Translations under genes and position numbers: made by a program
The notes under the pieces: generated by a model
What the model saw: only the letters and a program-made list of their open reading frames with translations
What the model was told of the DNA's origin: nothing
Database searches by the model: none
Shown here: positions 1 through 12,500 of the stretch, one piece after another
Position numbering within the stretch: position 1 is the first letter of the stretch
How the letters are laid out: each line of letters starts with the position of its first letter
NCBI GenBank assembly: GCA_002633005.1
Contig: NMRA01000074.1
Coordinates: 206,187-270,186 of the forward strand
Direction of reading: 5' to 3'
From: Phoronis australis
Lineage: Eukaryota; Phoronida; Phoronidae
Length of the DNA: 64,000 nt

Positions 1-801
1 CCCCCCCCCCCAACACTAAAACTGCACACATTGAAATCTTTTTTCATCCGTATAATTTTAATTACCGGGGTTAATTAATAAACTCAACGCTCTTACTGTT
101 TTATTTTTTTTGCGGCAGCCAAGGGGGGGGGGCCTATGTTGTGTCGCGCACAGGCGCCATTTCCTAAATTTTTGCGACAACTGACTTTGCAGCAACAAAA
201 TTTGTTTTGAAATTCGGTTTTTCGGTATCGAAATTCTAAAAACTTATGATGAAGTGAAATCAGTTCCAATAATTTGTTGTGACGTGTACGCATGCAAGCT
301 CGTGAAAGAACAACAGTTGATTGAAGAATTGGCGAATAAAGAAACTGGCCAATAGTTGACACAATTAAACAAACATGTTATTTCAAAGATCATCTTTATT
401 AGAATGAAGAGGATCTGTAAATAAACAAAAGCAGGTCTTAGCCTAACGATATGATAAAGTTCTACTATATGAAATACGGGTTACAATAGTCTTATTTACC
501 AATAAAAGAGTCCGACAGCACAATCATGGGTTGAAGCGAGTAGCGGAAGTACGTCCTATAGCGACACCTATCGTTCGCCGAACAAAGTATTCTCTAGCAA
601 TATTTCATGGCGTTGTATATTTAGTATACAGCTTTGTACCAAGGCTTAAAGGCCCTGGTCCGGCGACCGGGGGTCAGCACTAGCAGAAGCACTACCAGGC
701 ACTAATCCTCGACTCCTCGAGCTGTAGCTTTTTGAGTTTGGAGTTTCTGCAGTGAACTGCTCGTTTCACTTAAGTTTGTGAAGGAGGTGTCATTGCACCG
801 G

Positions 802-932
802 TGAAACGACCTCAATGTCACATTTATAAGGCTACATTCAATGATTCGTGTTAAAATAAAGCAGCGGTGAAACGACCTCAACGTCACATTTATAAGGCTA
901 CATTCAATGATTCATGTTAAAATAAAAATATT
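802..932. repeat. Two-copy tandem duplication, about 66 bp unit
   Basis: A segment starting GGTGAAACGACCTCA and running through a TTAAAATAAA end is repeated directly, with only a few substitutions (for example AATGTC versus AACGTC and TTCGTG versus TTCATG). Confidence 0.85.
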
Positions 933-1126
933 TCCAAGTGTTTGACTGCAATATATGAATATAAAAATCTAACCTTGCATATTTAATTTTCTAGCGATCA
1001 CGTGGACAGGAAAACATGTCCTTCGGTTTTGGTAAAAAACAGAAATATTGACATCATTTTTGGCTAATATTTCCATTATTGTATTTCTTCGGTAAAAAAT
1101 GACATAACTTTTCATGGGGAATTCAA

Positions 1127-1200
1127 ATTCAGAAGCCCAACAGATTGAAAAATCACCAGTTTTAGTACATAATAGTTTAATTTATTTCAGTCAGTATCAG
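1127..1200. repeat. Dispersed repeat, copy 1 (second copy near 6003-6080)
   Basis: The core, an AAAAATYACCAGTTTTAGT stretch followed by a TTTAATT-rich tail, recurs at about 6003-6080 in the same orientation with moderate divergence. It is probably an old interspersed element. I could not define its ends. Confidence 0.45.
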
Positions 1201-3201
1201 TTTTTTTTTCTTTTTTTTATTATCCTTTACAAAAACAAACAAACAAATAAGTACACCATTCATTCACGCATGCACACCTCAGGAAGACCATTCTCATATC
1301 TCGTTTAAAGTAAATATCTTCTACATGAAGTTAACATGAACAATAAATTTTTCCCATTTTGCAGAGAAGCTGTCATGTACAAAGTTTTTATGTGCATTTA
1401 ATTTTTCAGCATTATAGTATCAGTTTTATTGCCCTGGCTGAAGTCACCCCTAATGTGGTAATTGCTCAGCTGCACTCAACAAAGCTAGATTAGTGATTTT
1501 GATATGGAAGGATTTTGTCTACTTTGAAATCTGTTTTGATGAAGACTACACTTGGCTTCGATACTTGTGAAGTTTCCATTGAATTACACAGGCGGATTTA
1601 GGGGGGGGGGGTCAGGGCTGAAACAAGATTTAATTGTTTGGGGGGCTCAGATTCATTTCAAGTGTCAAATTCAGAACACGGCACAGCCGTAACGGAACTA
1701 TGGCTAAGTAAGGCTCTCCCGCGATATCTCAGGCGACCGGCAGTGGCGCTGGGCACTACGACTCCGTTTCCCTCGTCTGCTCCACTATGCAATGAAGAAA
1801 ATTACTTCATTTTTTAAAGAAAATGCAATCTGAGTGATGGTGAAAAAACAAAAGCTGCTGGTAAGATGTCAATTTTAATCGAAGCCTTCGTGAATCACTC
1901 AGAAACTCAAAATTCTCACTTTGTCAAACCTTAACTTAAGATGATTTCCAAAGCAATCGTGGTCATTATTGCCAACACAAAAAACGGATTTGGTCTTTTG
2001 GGCAATTGAAGACTATTTTAAATACAACAAATTTGTTACGAACTGATTGCACAAAATATAAAACATGTAATAATCATTACAAAAAGAAGGAGGTTTCGCG
2101 GGCAAACGATGTGGACCATAAACAAGTAGGTCCCTTAGAATCAAATTGGGAGTTAAATCGTGGTGGTGCAGTATCCGCTAGGTCGTGAGTTCGAGTCTGT
2201 GGTACTTGCAGTTTTTACTGGTTGACATCTTTTTTTGCCTTTTTTCTTGGATAATACTTCGGAAATCAAGGAAAATGCTTGATTTTTAGAGGGAAAAAAC
2301 AGAAAAATTTCCTGGGGGTTTACTTTTCATGAAAAATAATTGCAAGCTGTCATAATGTTTTCTAATCAATTGTTTAAAAAGTAAAGTGGTTACAAATTAT
2401 CTTTATGTTTTTAAAAAAGATATGTAGAATGCAAAAAAATATTTAATAACCAGAAACTCTGCCAACAAGAAAACGCCTATGATCTTTAAAACAGCTGATT
2501 TTTGTTTAAGTCAATCCAGATGATGGGAGCCGAACATAAAAAATCATAGCTGAGCTATTAGTGTGGAAGTGATGGCTTCACTACAATAATATATTGGCTG
2601 AAATAAATTGATATTTTGTGGACTACAACTGGTGATTTTTGGAACTGTTTGGCTTCTGAAATTCAGGTAATTCTTCGTAAAAAGATAACTTTGGGTCATT
2701 TTTACTCAAAGAAATATAAAAATTGGGCAAAATAGATGCGTTAGGTTTCACTTCTGATTTTTACCCATTGATGAATGTTTTTTAGTAACTCTTTGAAGAG
2801 TGGTAGATATTGGCCTCCTGAGTTGTCATGCCGTACAAAAACGAAAGCGACTGCCTAGAAGTTAGATTGATGTCCACAGTGGATAAGTCTCAGTATACTG
2901 CTGTTGAATCCAAATGGGAAGTTTTTGTTATGCAGTTTTATTCACTTTCAGTAATGTCTGCAGACAGCCTCATAAATATCTGGGGTGACAAAAGTTCCCC
3001 CATCAAATATGATAGACATTAGGCGGCAGAACTCCTGGACTAGGAAGCTAGACCCATATAGCTCTGTGCTTATCCAGCTTAGAGATCACTGCTGACCCTA
3101 TCACAGACCGATTGTCCCCAATACTGACTATTCAGGTTTCAGTCTGTGGTCAAGATAAAACTTAGCACTGTCTAACTATAATTTTTCTTCTGCTTATACA
3201 G

Positions 3202-3287
3202 GTTCAGTGATTTCATAAACGCAACACAATCCAAAGGAGAAAGTAACTAGACAACCTGACTCAGGTTTTGCAAGTACAGCCATCACC
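3202..3287 (+). other. iRhom: iRhom 5'UTR part of the first coding exon
   Basis: The exon opens after a pyrimidine-rich acceptor ending TTATACAG. A TAA at 3216-3218 lies in frame upstream of the ATG at 3288, so translation cannot begin earlier in this exon. At least one untranslated exon must lie further 5'. Confidence 0.75.
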
Positions 3288-3497
3288 ATGGCAACCGCCA
3301 CAGACTTAGATTCTGTAACAACTGATATCCCACTGCCAGCAGTGGGGGACACAGGTAGCAGAATGACCATCCCATCCCCATCTTCAGCTGGGGATGAGAC
3401 CACAACTCCCCAACCACCTCGTATTCAACCACCTGCAAGTCATCACATGGCACACCATGTAGACGAAAATACACCCCTGCACCATCATCCAAAAGAT
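3288..3497 (+). CDS. iRhom: iRhom coding exon 1 (aa 1-70)
   Basis: Starts at the Kozak-matched ATG and ends at a GTAAGT donor in phase 0. It encodes a Pro/Ser/Thr-rich, disordered N-terminus finishing in a His-rich stretch (HHMAHHVDENTPLHHHPKD). No recognisable domain. The assignment rests on phase, start context and position. Confidence 0.75.
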
Positions 3498-6473
3498 GTA
3501 AGTAATGCAGTGTTTATCCATGTTGTATCGTAAATGTGTAACCAACATGCTATGAGGAGCTTTCCCCGCCAGCCAAGCAGTAACTCAAGCCTATTCATAA
3601 AGACATGCCCAAGTTAATTGAGTGTGTAAATCTTTGTTAGAAAGTACTGCCCTGTAAATTATTCTTTCCAAATTAGGTTTATTGCATTGGAAAAACACTA
3701 TGGGTATGGCAATGTGTTGTTTTCAGCCGAATTGCAGATGTTCGGGGTGAGTGGGGTGTAATTTATAAACAACTTGCCAATCATCAAAAATAATTTTGTA
3801 CTACCCCGGTATGTTGAATCGTATTTGTTCAAATTTCTTCTGTTGGATATGTGTTTGGTGGTTCAAGTAAGTTATTCACTTATTCAAGCATCTGTAATTT
3901 TCTTATACAGCAGTGGCATCAAAAAGGTTTATCGCTTGATGCTGATACAGTTCAGGGTATTCAGAGGGTTATTTTCAGTATTACCTACAGTTCACCTGTG
4001 ACTTGGATTGAAATTTAAGGAGCTAGATACACTGTTTTCCATGTTCTTTTAAAATGTGTAAACTTTAATATATGTCATCTTGAATATGACCCACAACCAG
4101 AGAAAAAGCAAAGAAATTTGTTTTTGAATGATTAGTGTTTTAATAAAAATATTTTTACATTTTCACAAAAAAGCTCATTTTTTTAATGGCTTTTCCGAAA
4201 ATGCTGTCACAGATTTCAAAGTCTTTCAGTGGTCACCAACTAAAAGTCATGGTCACAAAGCCATCATCACATACTGTTTTTTGTTCTTTGTTTCTGAGAT
4301 TTGGCGCATAAACAACATTCAGTCAAAATTCCAATTTCATATCAAAATCAATTTAAATAAAATCCCTGTGAATTTGAAGTTCATTTGTACTGGATTTCAG
4401 TTTTTTTATTTCGTAAAATTGTTTAAAAGATAGCTGAGAAATAAACTTGAGCATATTGCCATGTGTTTAAAGTTTTTCAGTTATGCCATTCTTGGTCAAC
4501 TTGCATTGAAAATCTGTGCATATATTGCTCCAGTTTTACTGAACATGGTAAGGACACCAGAGGGCACTTTCTATCGCAAAATAACCAACTTTTCAGTTGG
4601 TGTATTGCAACATTTGGGCTTTTCTTCTTAAAATGTGAGTGCTTCTCACATCCATATCCAATATGTCCCCTTGGTCTATTGTGCATTTTTGACAAAGGGG
4701 CTTTGTGTGGTGGTGTGATAATTGGCCGATTTGTGGTCTGAACTCCCAGGTTCCTACAGTGAGCTACCATTCAAGCCTCATGTGCAGCTCTATTAGGGAT
4801 TTTGAGAGATGTGGTTAAAATGACAACTATGCACTTGGCAGGTCAATTTCGTTTTGTCACCAATATTCAAAGTTTGAGACAATGTATACAAAAAACGGTC
4901 AAAAAACCAAAGTTCTGTGTGTACACCCTCCTTAAGGCTCATGGTGGGATTTTACATCGTACTTTGTAAAGTCTTTGTATAGAAACATGCAAATGAATTT
5001 CTCAGAAAAGTTCAACGCTGCTATAATAATGGTCTGGAACTTGCATTTCGTATCTTTGTCAAGTCACCCAAATGTCAAAATTGGGACAAATAAAAATAAC
5101 TTTTGTGTTCAGTCTCAAGACTTCAGTTACAGTTGTTTGCTATTGAACTTTTCACTTTGAATTGGGATATGCTTTTCATTCTTCTAAACTCCGTAGTTTC
5201 GATAAATTTTGCAATAATGAAGTGTTTACAAAAGTTCTGAATGTGGTATGCTCAAGTAGGCCTAATAAAGAAACGAGTGAAATGTAGATGATTGTCTTTT
5301 AATTATCAATGATTTAAAGCTTCTAAAACTGTTCTGTTGACCAGCATTCACTACATGACTAGCTCTTATAACAAGACAAAACTATAAGTTCGTTATTGAC
5401 AATTTAGCTAGACAACTTGATGCATTGGAGGAAAGTGGGCATTTCTCAGGGACACTTCATTTTCTGTTTCAGTCTAAAATGAAATTGGCAAGAAAAATGG
5501 CCAAGAAAGGTCTGAAGGCTGTTGGTGAGTTTCTGGGAATTAATGAAACTGAAGAACATATGAGGTTATGGAAGGACAGGATGACAGAGATGGCTAAGGT
5601 AATTAAACCTGAAGGGGTGACTCAATTCACTAGGTGGCACTAGTGACGCTATGGTTTGAAGTGCAATTCACCAACCGTGATCACATATAGGAACAAACTC
5701 TTGAAATTTTGACACAAATGAAAACAAAGATCAGGGGAGTTCAAACATTTGTTTTTATTAAAATGTTTTCACTGCTCAATTAGTATATGATATACTGATG
5801 TGCAAAATTTTAGGAAGAGGTCAGCATGTGTTCACAAGGGAGTGTGCAAATGAATAAAAATTAAAAATGCTGGCTGTTGCACCATGTTCAATGTAACAGA
5901 AAGGTAAAATACTGTTTTCATTGACAAATGTAATGCATTAAATGCTAATTTAATTTTTAATTATATAGTCTTCTGTAAACATGATACTAACTTAGGTTGT
6001 TATTAGAAAGATTTCAAAAGCCAAACAGTTAAAAAATTACCAGTTTTAGTCCTCTATATATTAATTTAATTGAGCCAGTGTCTTATTACTAGGAAGCCAT
6101 TTCTAATTGCTCTCTTCATGCAATAGGAGCTTAGATCAGATTTCCTGATAAACAGGCCTCTTGACAACAGTGCCCACTGGTACAAATTTATCACAAGCTT
6201 GTATTGTAGCCCTCAGAACAAGGATTATTAAGCAAAGTTTGAACATCAACAGCCAGGCTGTGCTGCACAATGAGGGTGATAGTATACTAAAGCAAGTATT
6301 GTTCATTGATGACATCTGTGCAGCACAAACCCTGATAATGACGGAACAATTTTTTCTTAAGAATCTTTTCTTTTTTAACATTTATTGCAATCGTAACAGA
6401 CGGAGTACAAACGATACAAATCCCCAATGACACATCACACACACACACACACGCACACACACACAAACACAAG

Positions 6474-6506
<33 letters not shown>

Positions 6507-9500
6507 CACTGAAAACTCAATTTCATAAACCAAAAAACCAAATGTACTTTTTTCATTTGAATTTCGTTTTAAATCTAGTAAAAAAACAGACCGTCTTTGG
6601 AAAATAGGCCTCCTAATACATTTGTACAATAATTGAATTTTTCGAATGTGAAATTAATTTTAGTTCTTTTTTGAAGTGCTATAGGTGGCCGTTCTACTTT
6701 CAGGTTTCTAAAGTATACTTTTTTGGCCAAAAAATTTTCTTTTCAGTGTCAATTAGACTTGAATTCCTCAAAATATCTATCCAGGTCGAATTATTTATTA
6801 TCTCAACCATGTTTCTTTAAGTGCTTTAATAAAAGAAACTAAATGAACCGTGTTGAGATCACAGTTTTTTTATAATTCTGAACCATTGTATTACAAGAAA
6901 TTCTATCTTTTTTGTTACTCCAAACAAACTGAAAAAATGTTTTCTGCAGTTGTTTGATAAAATTGACCTACAGTGATGGGAGTCTTCAGAAAGGATGTGT
7001 AAGCTTTGGCAGTAACACTGAGGTATCTTATGGACCAAGAGCGCAAGATATTCTGAATGTCAATAAGTTTTTCATTTAAGTTCAAACAGATCATTTTGTC
7101 AAGATTTACACTAAATTTAATTCCCAAAGTCGAAAATTGTGTTTTTGACCATTTTAAAGGTATCCAGGAATCATATACTTCCTGGTTCCATATTCACTCG
7201 CTTTTTTCATTATTAGGTTTAATACCTGAATACTTAGAAAATTGGTGCAGAACATCCAGTGCCTTTTTAAGAGATTTGTCAGAACCATCCGTCACAGTCA
7301 TTAAAAACAAGAATTTTTCTATTTGCACTCCTGCATCTTGTGCTAGTTGTTTTGTGTTTAAAGCTCAAACAGAGTCTTTCCCTTTTCTTCTTCAGACCGA
7401 TCACATAGGAATACATATGACTGACGTGAACATGAAGAAGGAGCACCCGCAGGCCGATGTGGTGTTCACGCTGAAGAAGGTGTTGGAAAATGTGGCTGAC
7501 GATCCCGAGGAAGAACGGAGAATTTTGGAGACGGAGATCAGTGATGACGTCTTGAGTGGAACCCAACAACAAGAGCGGTACGATGCCAAGGATTGGTTGC
7601 GTGCATCTAAATATTATCATTGAATCTTTTTTAATTCCAAAAATGTGTCTTCAATATTGGACACATTTATTTTGTCTTTAGGAGCATGGGTGGTTGAGGT
7701 CACCAGCTTCCTGCATATTTTGCTAGTGATAATTAATCACAGTCCAACAAATACAGGGCACCATAGACCCAATTTACGCGGCAGACATTAAAAACCAAAG
7801 CGAGGATCACTGCGATAAACAAAGCGGAAGTTGACATTGCGTGAGTTAAATGGCCGGTCTTTTGAGTCCTAAATAACCTGGATATTAAATCTTAAAAATG
7901 TGTCGATAATTAACCACAGAGATGTAGAAAAATACATTAGAGAACAAGTCAATGTACCAAAGAGTTGTCTGATGTAAGGGTATAAGTTTTTTTCAGAAAA
8001 CTAGGTTCGAAACATGAAAAGTAAATATGACCAAACTGCGGCGGTGTTACGGATTAGGTATTAGGCTGAATGCAGGGTTACTTTTCTCATCTTGCAAATT
8101 GTTGATAAAAATGCTTTCTACCCGAACCAGGTTATCTGCTTGTATTGTTGACGAGTTGAAGATATATTTGACAGTGGTGGCTCATTGCATTTTGCTGTCA
8201 CGTGCAATTAGTCACATCTGGTTTAATTTGTTGATCAAGAATATTAACTACAAGTGTAGCCTAGGTCCTGGTGAGGTAGGGACTAACGGGATTAACAGTT
8301 GATTTTTCATTGATCTGAAAGAATAACTGATGTTATTAAATATATTTTTACTAAAATTAAAAACCAAGCTTGTAATTGAAAATAAAAATTATTTGACCAT
8401 TTAAGTTTTAAATTTTGAAAAAAAAAATTAATGAGCACAGCCCCACTTTGGCATTATATCCAGGTTCTCATTCACTGCCTTGCACACATTCACAAGTAAT
8501 TATTTGACCATCAATTCTGCTTTCTTGGTTTTAATAATTCTTACGTCTATTTTATGTGTTAGGTTTCAAATATCAATCTGGACCAAGTTGAATTTTAAAA
8601 TTAAAACACCTAATTTGTTTGTCCAAAGCATAACCTCGTTTTAGAGCTCAATTTCAGTTAACTGGACACAGCAAGCATAGTTATCAAGTTTCTTCAGGGG
8701 CCTCATTAATCCAAGGGAAAAGGTGCCTGTGCCTCAAGTTCTGAGAGAAGGGAATTTTTTCGCCAAACGAAATTAAGGGAAAAATCTACCTTCCGATCAT
8801 CATCAGTAGCACTCCCTGGCGCCCTGTTGCAAGCTCTCATAGGCTCTCTCTCAAGTAGCATTTTGTGCTCTTTCAAATTGTCACTTGTGTGGTTACAGGT
8901 GATTTGAACTTCGGAGAGAGCTTTTCTATCCCTATGGGAATTTTTAGGCCTCTTGGGGCCGCGGCATTTCGGGGAATTTTTCAATATTTTTGAGAGGGGA
9001 ATAAGGCTGATATTCGGCCCCAAAATCGAGGGATTGAGGGCCCTGTCCTTCTTGGAAAGAAAAATGCATCATCTTTCAACCCGTAGTCATGAAAACACAG
9101 CCTGGCTGGCCGAAAATTCTGCGGTCCGTCGTTGCTATGATGCTCGGCAACCGAGATGCGACAAAATATGATCTAACTTTTCGAAAACATTTAAGTTTTA
9201 CGTGGACATGTTTTTCTTCGTCGCGGTGTGTCAGGCAACGACCCAATGCTTTCAAATCTCAACGTCCTTAGGGATTGTAAAACAGACAGTTGAGTGTCCA
9301 TATTTTTCTAGTCCGTCCGACCAACGCGGAATACAACACTGATTATGCCGATAAGCCAACAGAGCTATCGTAGCGAGCCTCGTTTTGGAACACGCCTCCT
9401 GTCGGCGTGAATTGGGTCTGTGGCAAGTGACATTTACCCATGCTCCTATTGATCCTAGCAGCAAAATTATGAAATGTGCAAGTCCCCCCCATTAACTTAT

Positions 9501-12500
9501 CAGGTGTCATGTTTATTGGTTTGTGTTTTAGACTGAGGATGACATGATACATAAGACACTAAAGCTTTCCAGTCACTGAAGTGATTGGTTTTGTTTATAT
9601 TGGTAGAATGTAAACATAGATCATTTACCCCTATAAATGGCAGCCCCTATTTTTATTTTTTGCAAACAAATTACTGTATAAATATAGATTATTACATGGC
9701 GAACCCATTATCCCCCATATTCTTGAGCCCTCGTGGATTTTGGAGAATTATTCCAAAATCCACGAGGGCTCTAGATAAGGGGGATAATGATTGAGAACAT
9801 GTAATAATCTATTTGTACCACATACTGAACGAGAAACATTGCAATGAATCGATCTACCTTTCTCGATTCGCTTCGGCTATGTAACTACTTTCTATGTCAG
9901 AGGCCCGGGTCGGAGATCGAGACCTTTTCAGAAAAGCCGAGCTATTTTGGTCAAATAATGCTTTTACTCAAAACCAATTGAAAATTTAAACAATATAGAA
10001 ATAAAATGAATCTATAAATTAATCTAGAGACCTGTGTTGCAATTCCCAGTTGGGGTTCCTGATTTTTCTATGTTTATTTGCTATAGATTAAGGTTTAGCA
10101 ACTATTATAGCTTACTACACCTTTTATCATGCTAAGCTGCGACCTGGAGAATGTTGTCTGCTAGAGTAGGTTACCACTGGTAACTGAGTATATTGCTCAA
10201 GCCAAGGGATCCTGACGACACGATATCCGCATTCAAATTGGAGATCGGTGATTTACAAGTGAGAGAAAATTAGAGAAAAATTTCACTGAATTAAGATATC
10301 GTTTTTATGGAAATTATGCGTCTTATTTTTCATAGTGTATGAATGTCAGTGCAATGCCCTTTGTTGAACATGCGATTGTTACGCGTGCTCATTTAAGTAT
10401 TCTATTTTCACATTCGATAACGTCAGCTACTGGCTGGTGTAGTGGTAAAGTCAACGACTCAAAACTTTGCGGACCTTGGTTCGAAACCGGCCTCGGTTTC
10501 CCGCCAAAATGTTATCTCACTAGTGAGATAACTAAATGGGTTGTTACACGGTTGTATTGGCCCTTCAAGGCTCCACCATTCTCTGAAATCCCTTAGCATT
10601 ATATGAAATTTATTTTTGCATAAAAGTAAGTAGCACCAAACAAATGTTTTATCAATCTCAAAGCCTCCACTAGAAGCTCGCCTTCCATCACAAACTGACA
10701 AACTTTTAATTTATACCACTTACTTTAAAGGAGCATGCCACCCAAAAAACAACCTAATTTGTATCAATTTAGATCGAGTAGTTCTACTCCATAACAACAC
10801 GTACGGTTGCGTTACCTGACACCTGATGACAGACGGAGGTGTTGAAATTATCCAATGACCTCATCGGTTTCACATGCAGTCTGTTCCGTCAGCAGTTCAC
10901 AACACGGGTTACTCTGGTGTCATCTCATCACTTGAAGTCATCATTTAACACCAATAAATCATCAAACTTTGATGTAAAACCCTTAAAAATACACCGAGTT
11001 CTTATAAAAACGTGTTGTTTTATTTTGCTCTTTCGGATTTATTCAGGTATTTGGACACACCGTAGCCTACAAAGTTCGGCAAGCCAACTATGTCCGTAGG
11101 AGGAGTTTGGGGTCTGTTCGGAGATAATTTCGAAGTATTTTCCGTGAGATACAGACAGGAGAACCTAGATCTGTGTTATTTAGACTTGTGATTTTTTTAA
11201 GGCTTGTTATCCTGGCCAGTGGCCGGAGCCCGATCAGGCCCGTTGCGGCCGCCCGGATCGATGGACTCGTTGCGGCCGCGGCCAGTGGCTCGGAAACTGA
11301 TCAGACATCACGAACATGAACCAGCCAAAGTTCAGTGGAAACTAAACTTCCAGTCAAGAAAATACTATGCTTGTGAGCCAAAGTAATGTGCACGTGATTA
11401 CCAAAAATTGTGAGCATTTTAACAATTAAAGGGCACAAAAATGAAAAACTTAAGGCAATTGTGACAATTATTTGTGTACAAAATTGGTGACAAGATTCAC
11501 TGTTACACTATGGTCATACCTGGATATTCCAGCTTAAGGAAAATTCAGAGACATTCATTTTCAATGATAATTTGTGGTATTGAAAGTTTGATGCTGTTAT
11601 AGCCCACTTTGGCATCCATCCCAGGATAAGCTGGTGTGACTCCCTGACTCGATTCGACCTTGTATTGACAATCGACCTTTGAAATTCAAAGGCATGCTCC
11701 ACTTGTATGGTGAACAAGAGTTTGCGGTGGTGCACACCAGTTGCATATATGACAAAATGGAGTCATGCACTGCCTTTTGCAGAAAAGTACTAGATGGTAA
11801 TTGTAGATCTGTTATTGCATGGTCTTGTGAATTTGTCGTCTTCTCTGTTTCAATGGTTAGTTAAGTTATCCTTAAATTTCTCATGTCAGGATATTATCTT
11901 TGACAGGCATACTTTGTGAGTACTAAATTAGGTATTAGGGAACAGAGATGGGTGTTTGTGATAACTGCTGCCTGTTCCTCCACTCAACAGTCTTACCTGG
12001 TCATTAATAGGCACTGTAGCACTCAACAGTCTTACCTGGTCATTACAGGCACTGTGGAGTGTGGACAGCAACAAAAAGTAAATCCATCATGGATAATTGA
12101 ACTTTGTCATTGTTTGCCCCTGTTTACAAGTGTGATGTGTTGCTGGGGCAGCTTGCACAACTTAGGTTGGGACATATCAACAAAGGAACAGCACTATGAG
12201 TTGCAATTCACGTCATTTCTCCTTTCTTGTATTGGCAGTTTTTATTTTCCTTCGTGCAGTTGCTTCAAATGGTTGGGAAGAAATGTGTTATCACAAGCAG
12301 ACACCTGTTGGCACTGATATCCATCTCTGTTTCCTTATTCCCAAACAAAGGGGGTGTCCTAGAAGTCCAGTCGCTGTGGTAAGTGGCTCTTGCCCATCCA
12401 GTAACGAAGCACATGGTTGCGGGTTGGGAAATGAGATGCATGATGCAATGACATAAAGTTTAATTCATATCGTTCCAGTTCTGAAAATGAGAAAAGAAAA

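Larger units (their letters stand above)
1..3201. other. Non-coding flank or first intron upstream of iRhom coding exon 1
   Basis: No open frame here looks coding: the frames are short, with no splice-flanked conserved segment. The stretch holds a C-run at the very start, a G-run near 125-134, another near 1599-1610, a 66-bp tandem duplication (802-932) and a dispersed repeat near 1127-1200. It ends in a pyrimidine-rich stretch and AG that form the acceptor of the next exon, so at least its 3' part is intron. No promoter could be assigned. Confidence 0.6.

Noticed and set aside
2150-2210. tRNA-like sequence near 2.2 kb (GTGAGTTCGAGTCTG)
   Set aside because: Only a B-box-like match; no cloverleaf and no clear element ends.
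10432-10510. Functional tRNA gene
   Set aside because: A and B boxes are recognisable, but the acceptor stem does not pair. Treated as SINE-like.
11204-11386. 60-aa ORF in the GC-rich patch
   Set aside because: No splice signals in phase with iRhom and no recognisable protein. The ORF follows from GC-rich sequence.
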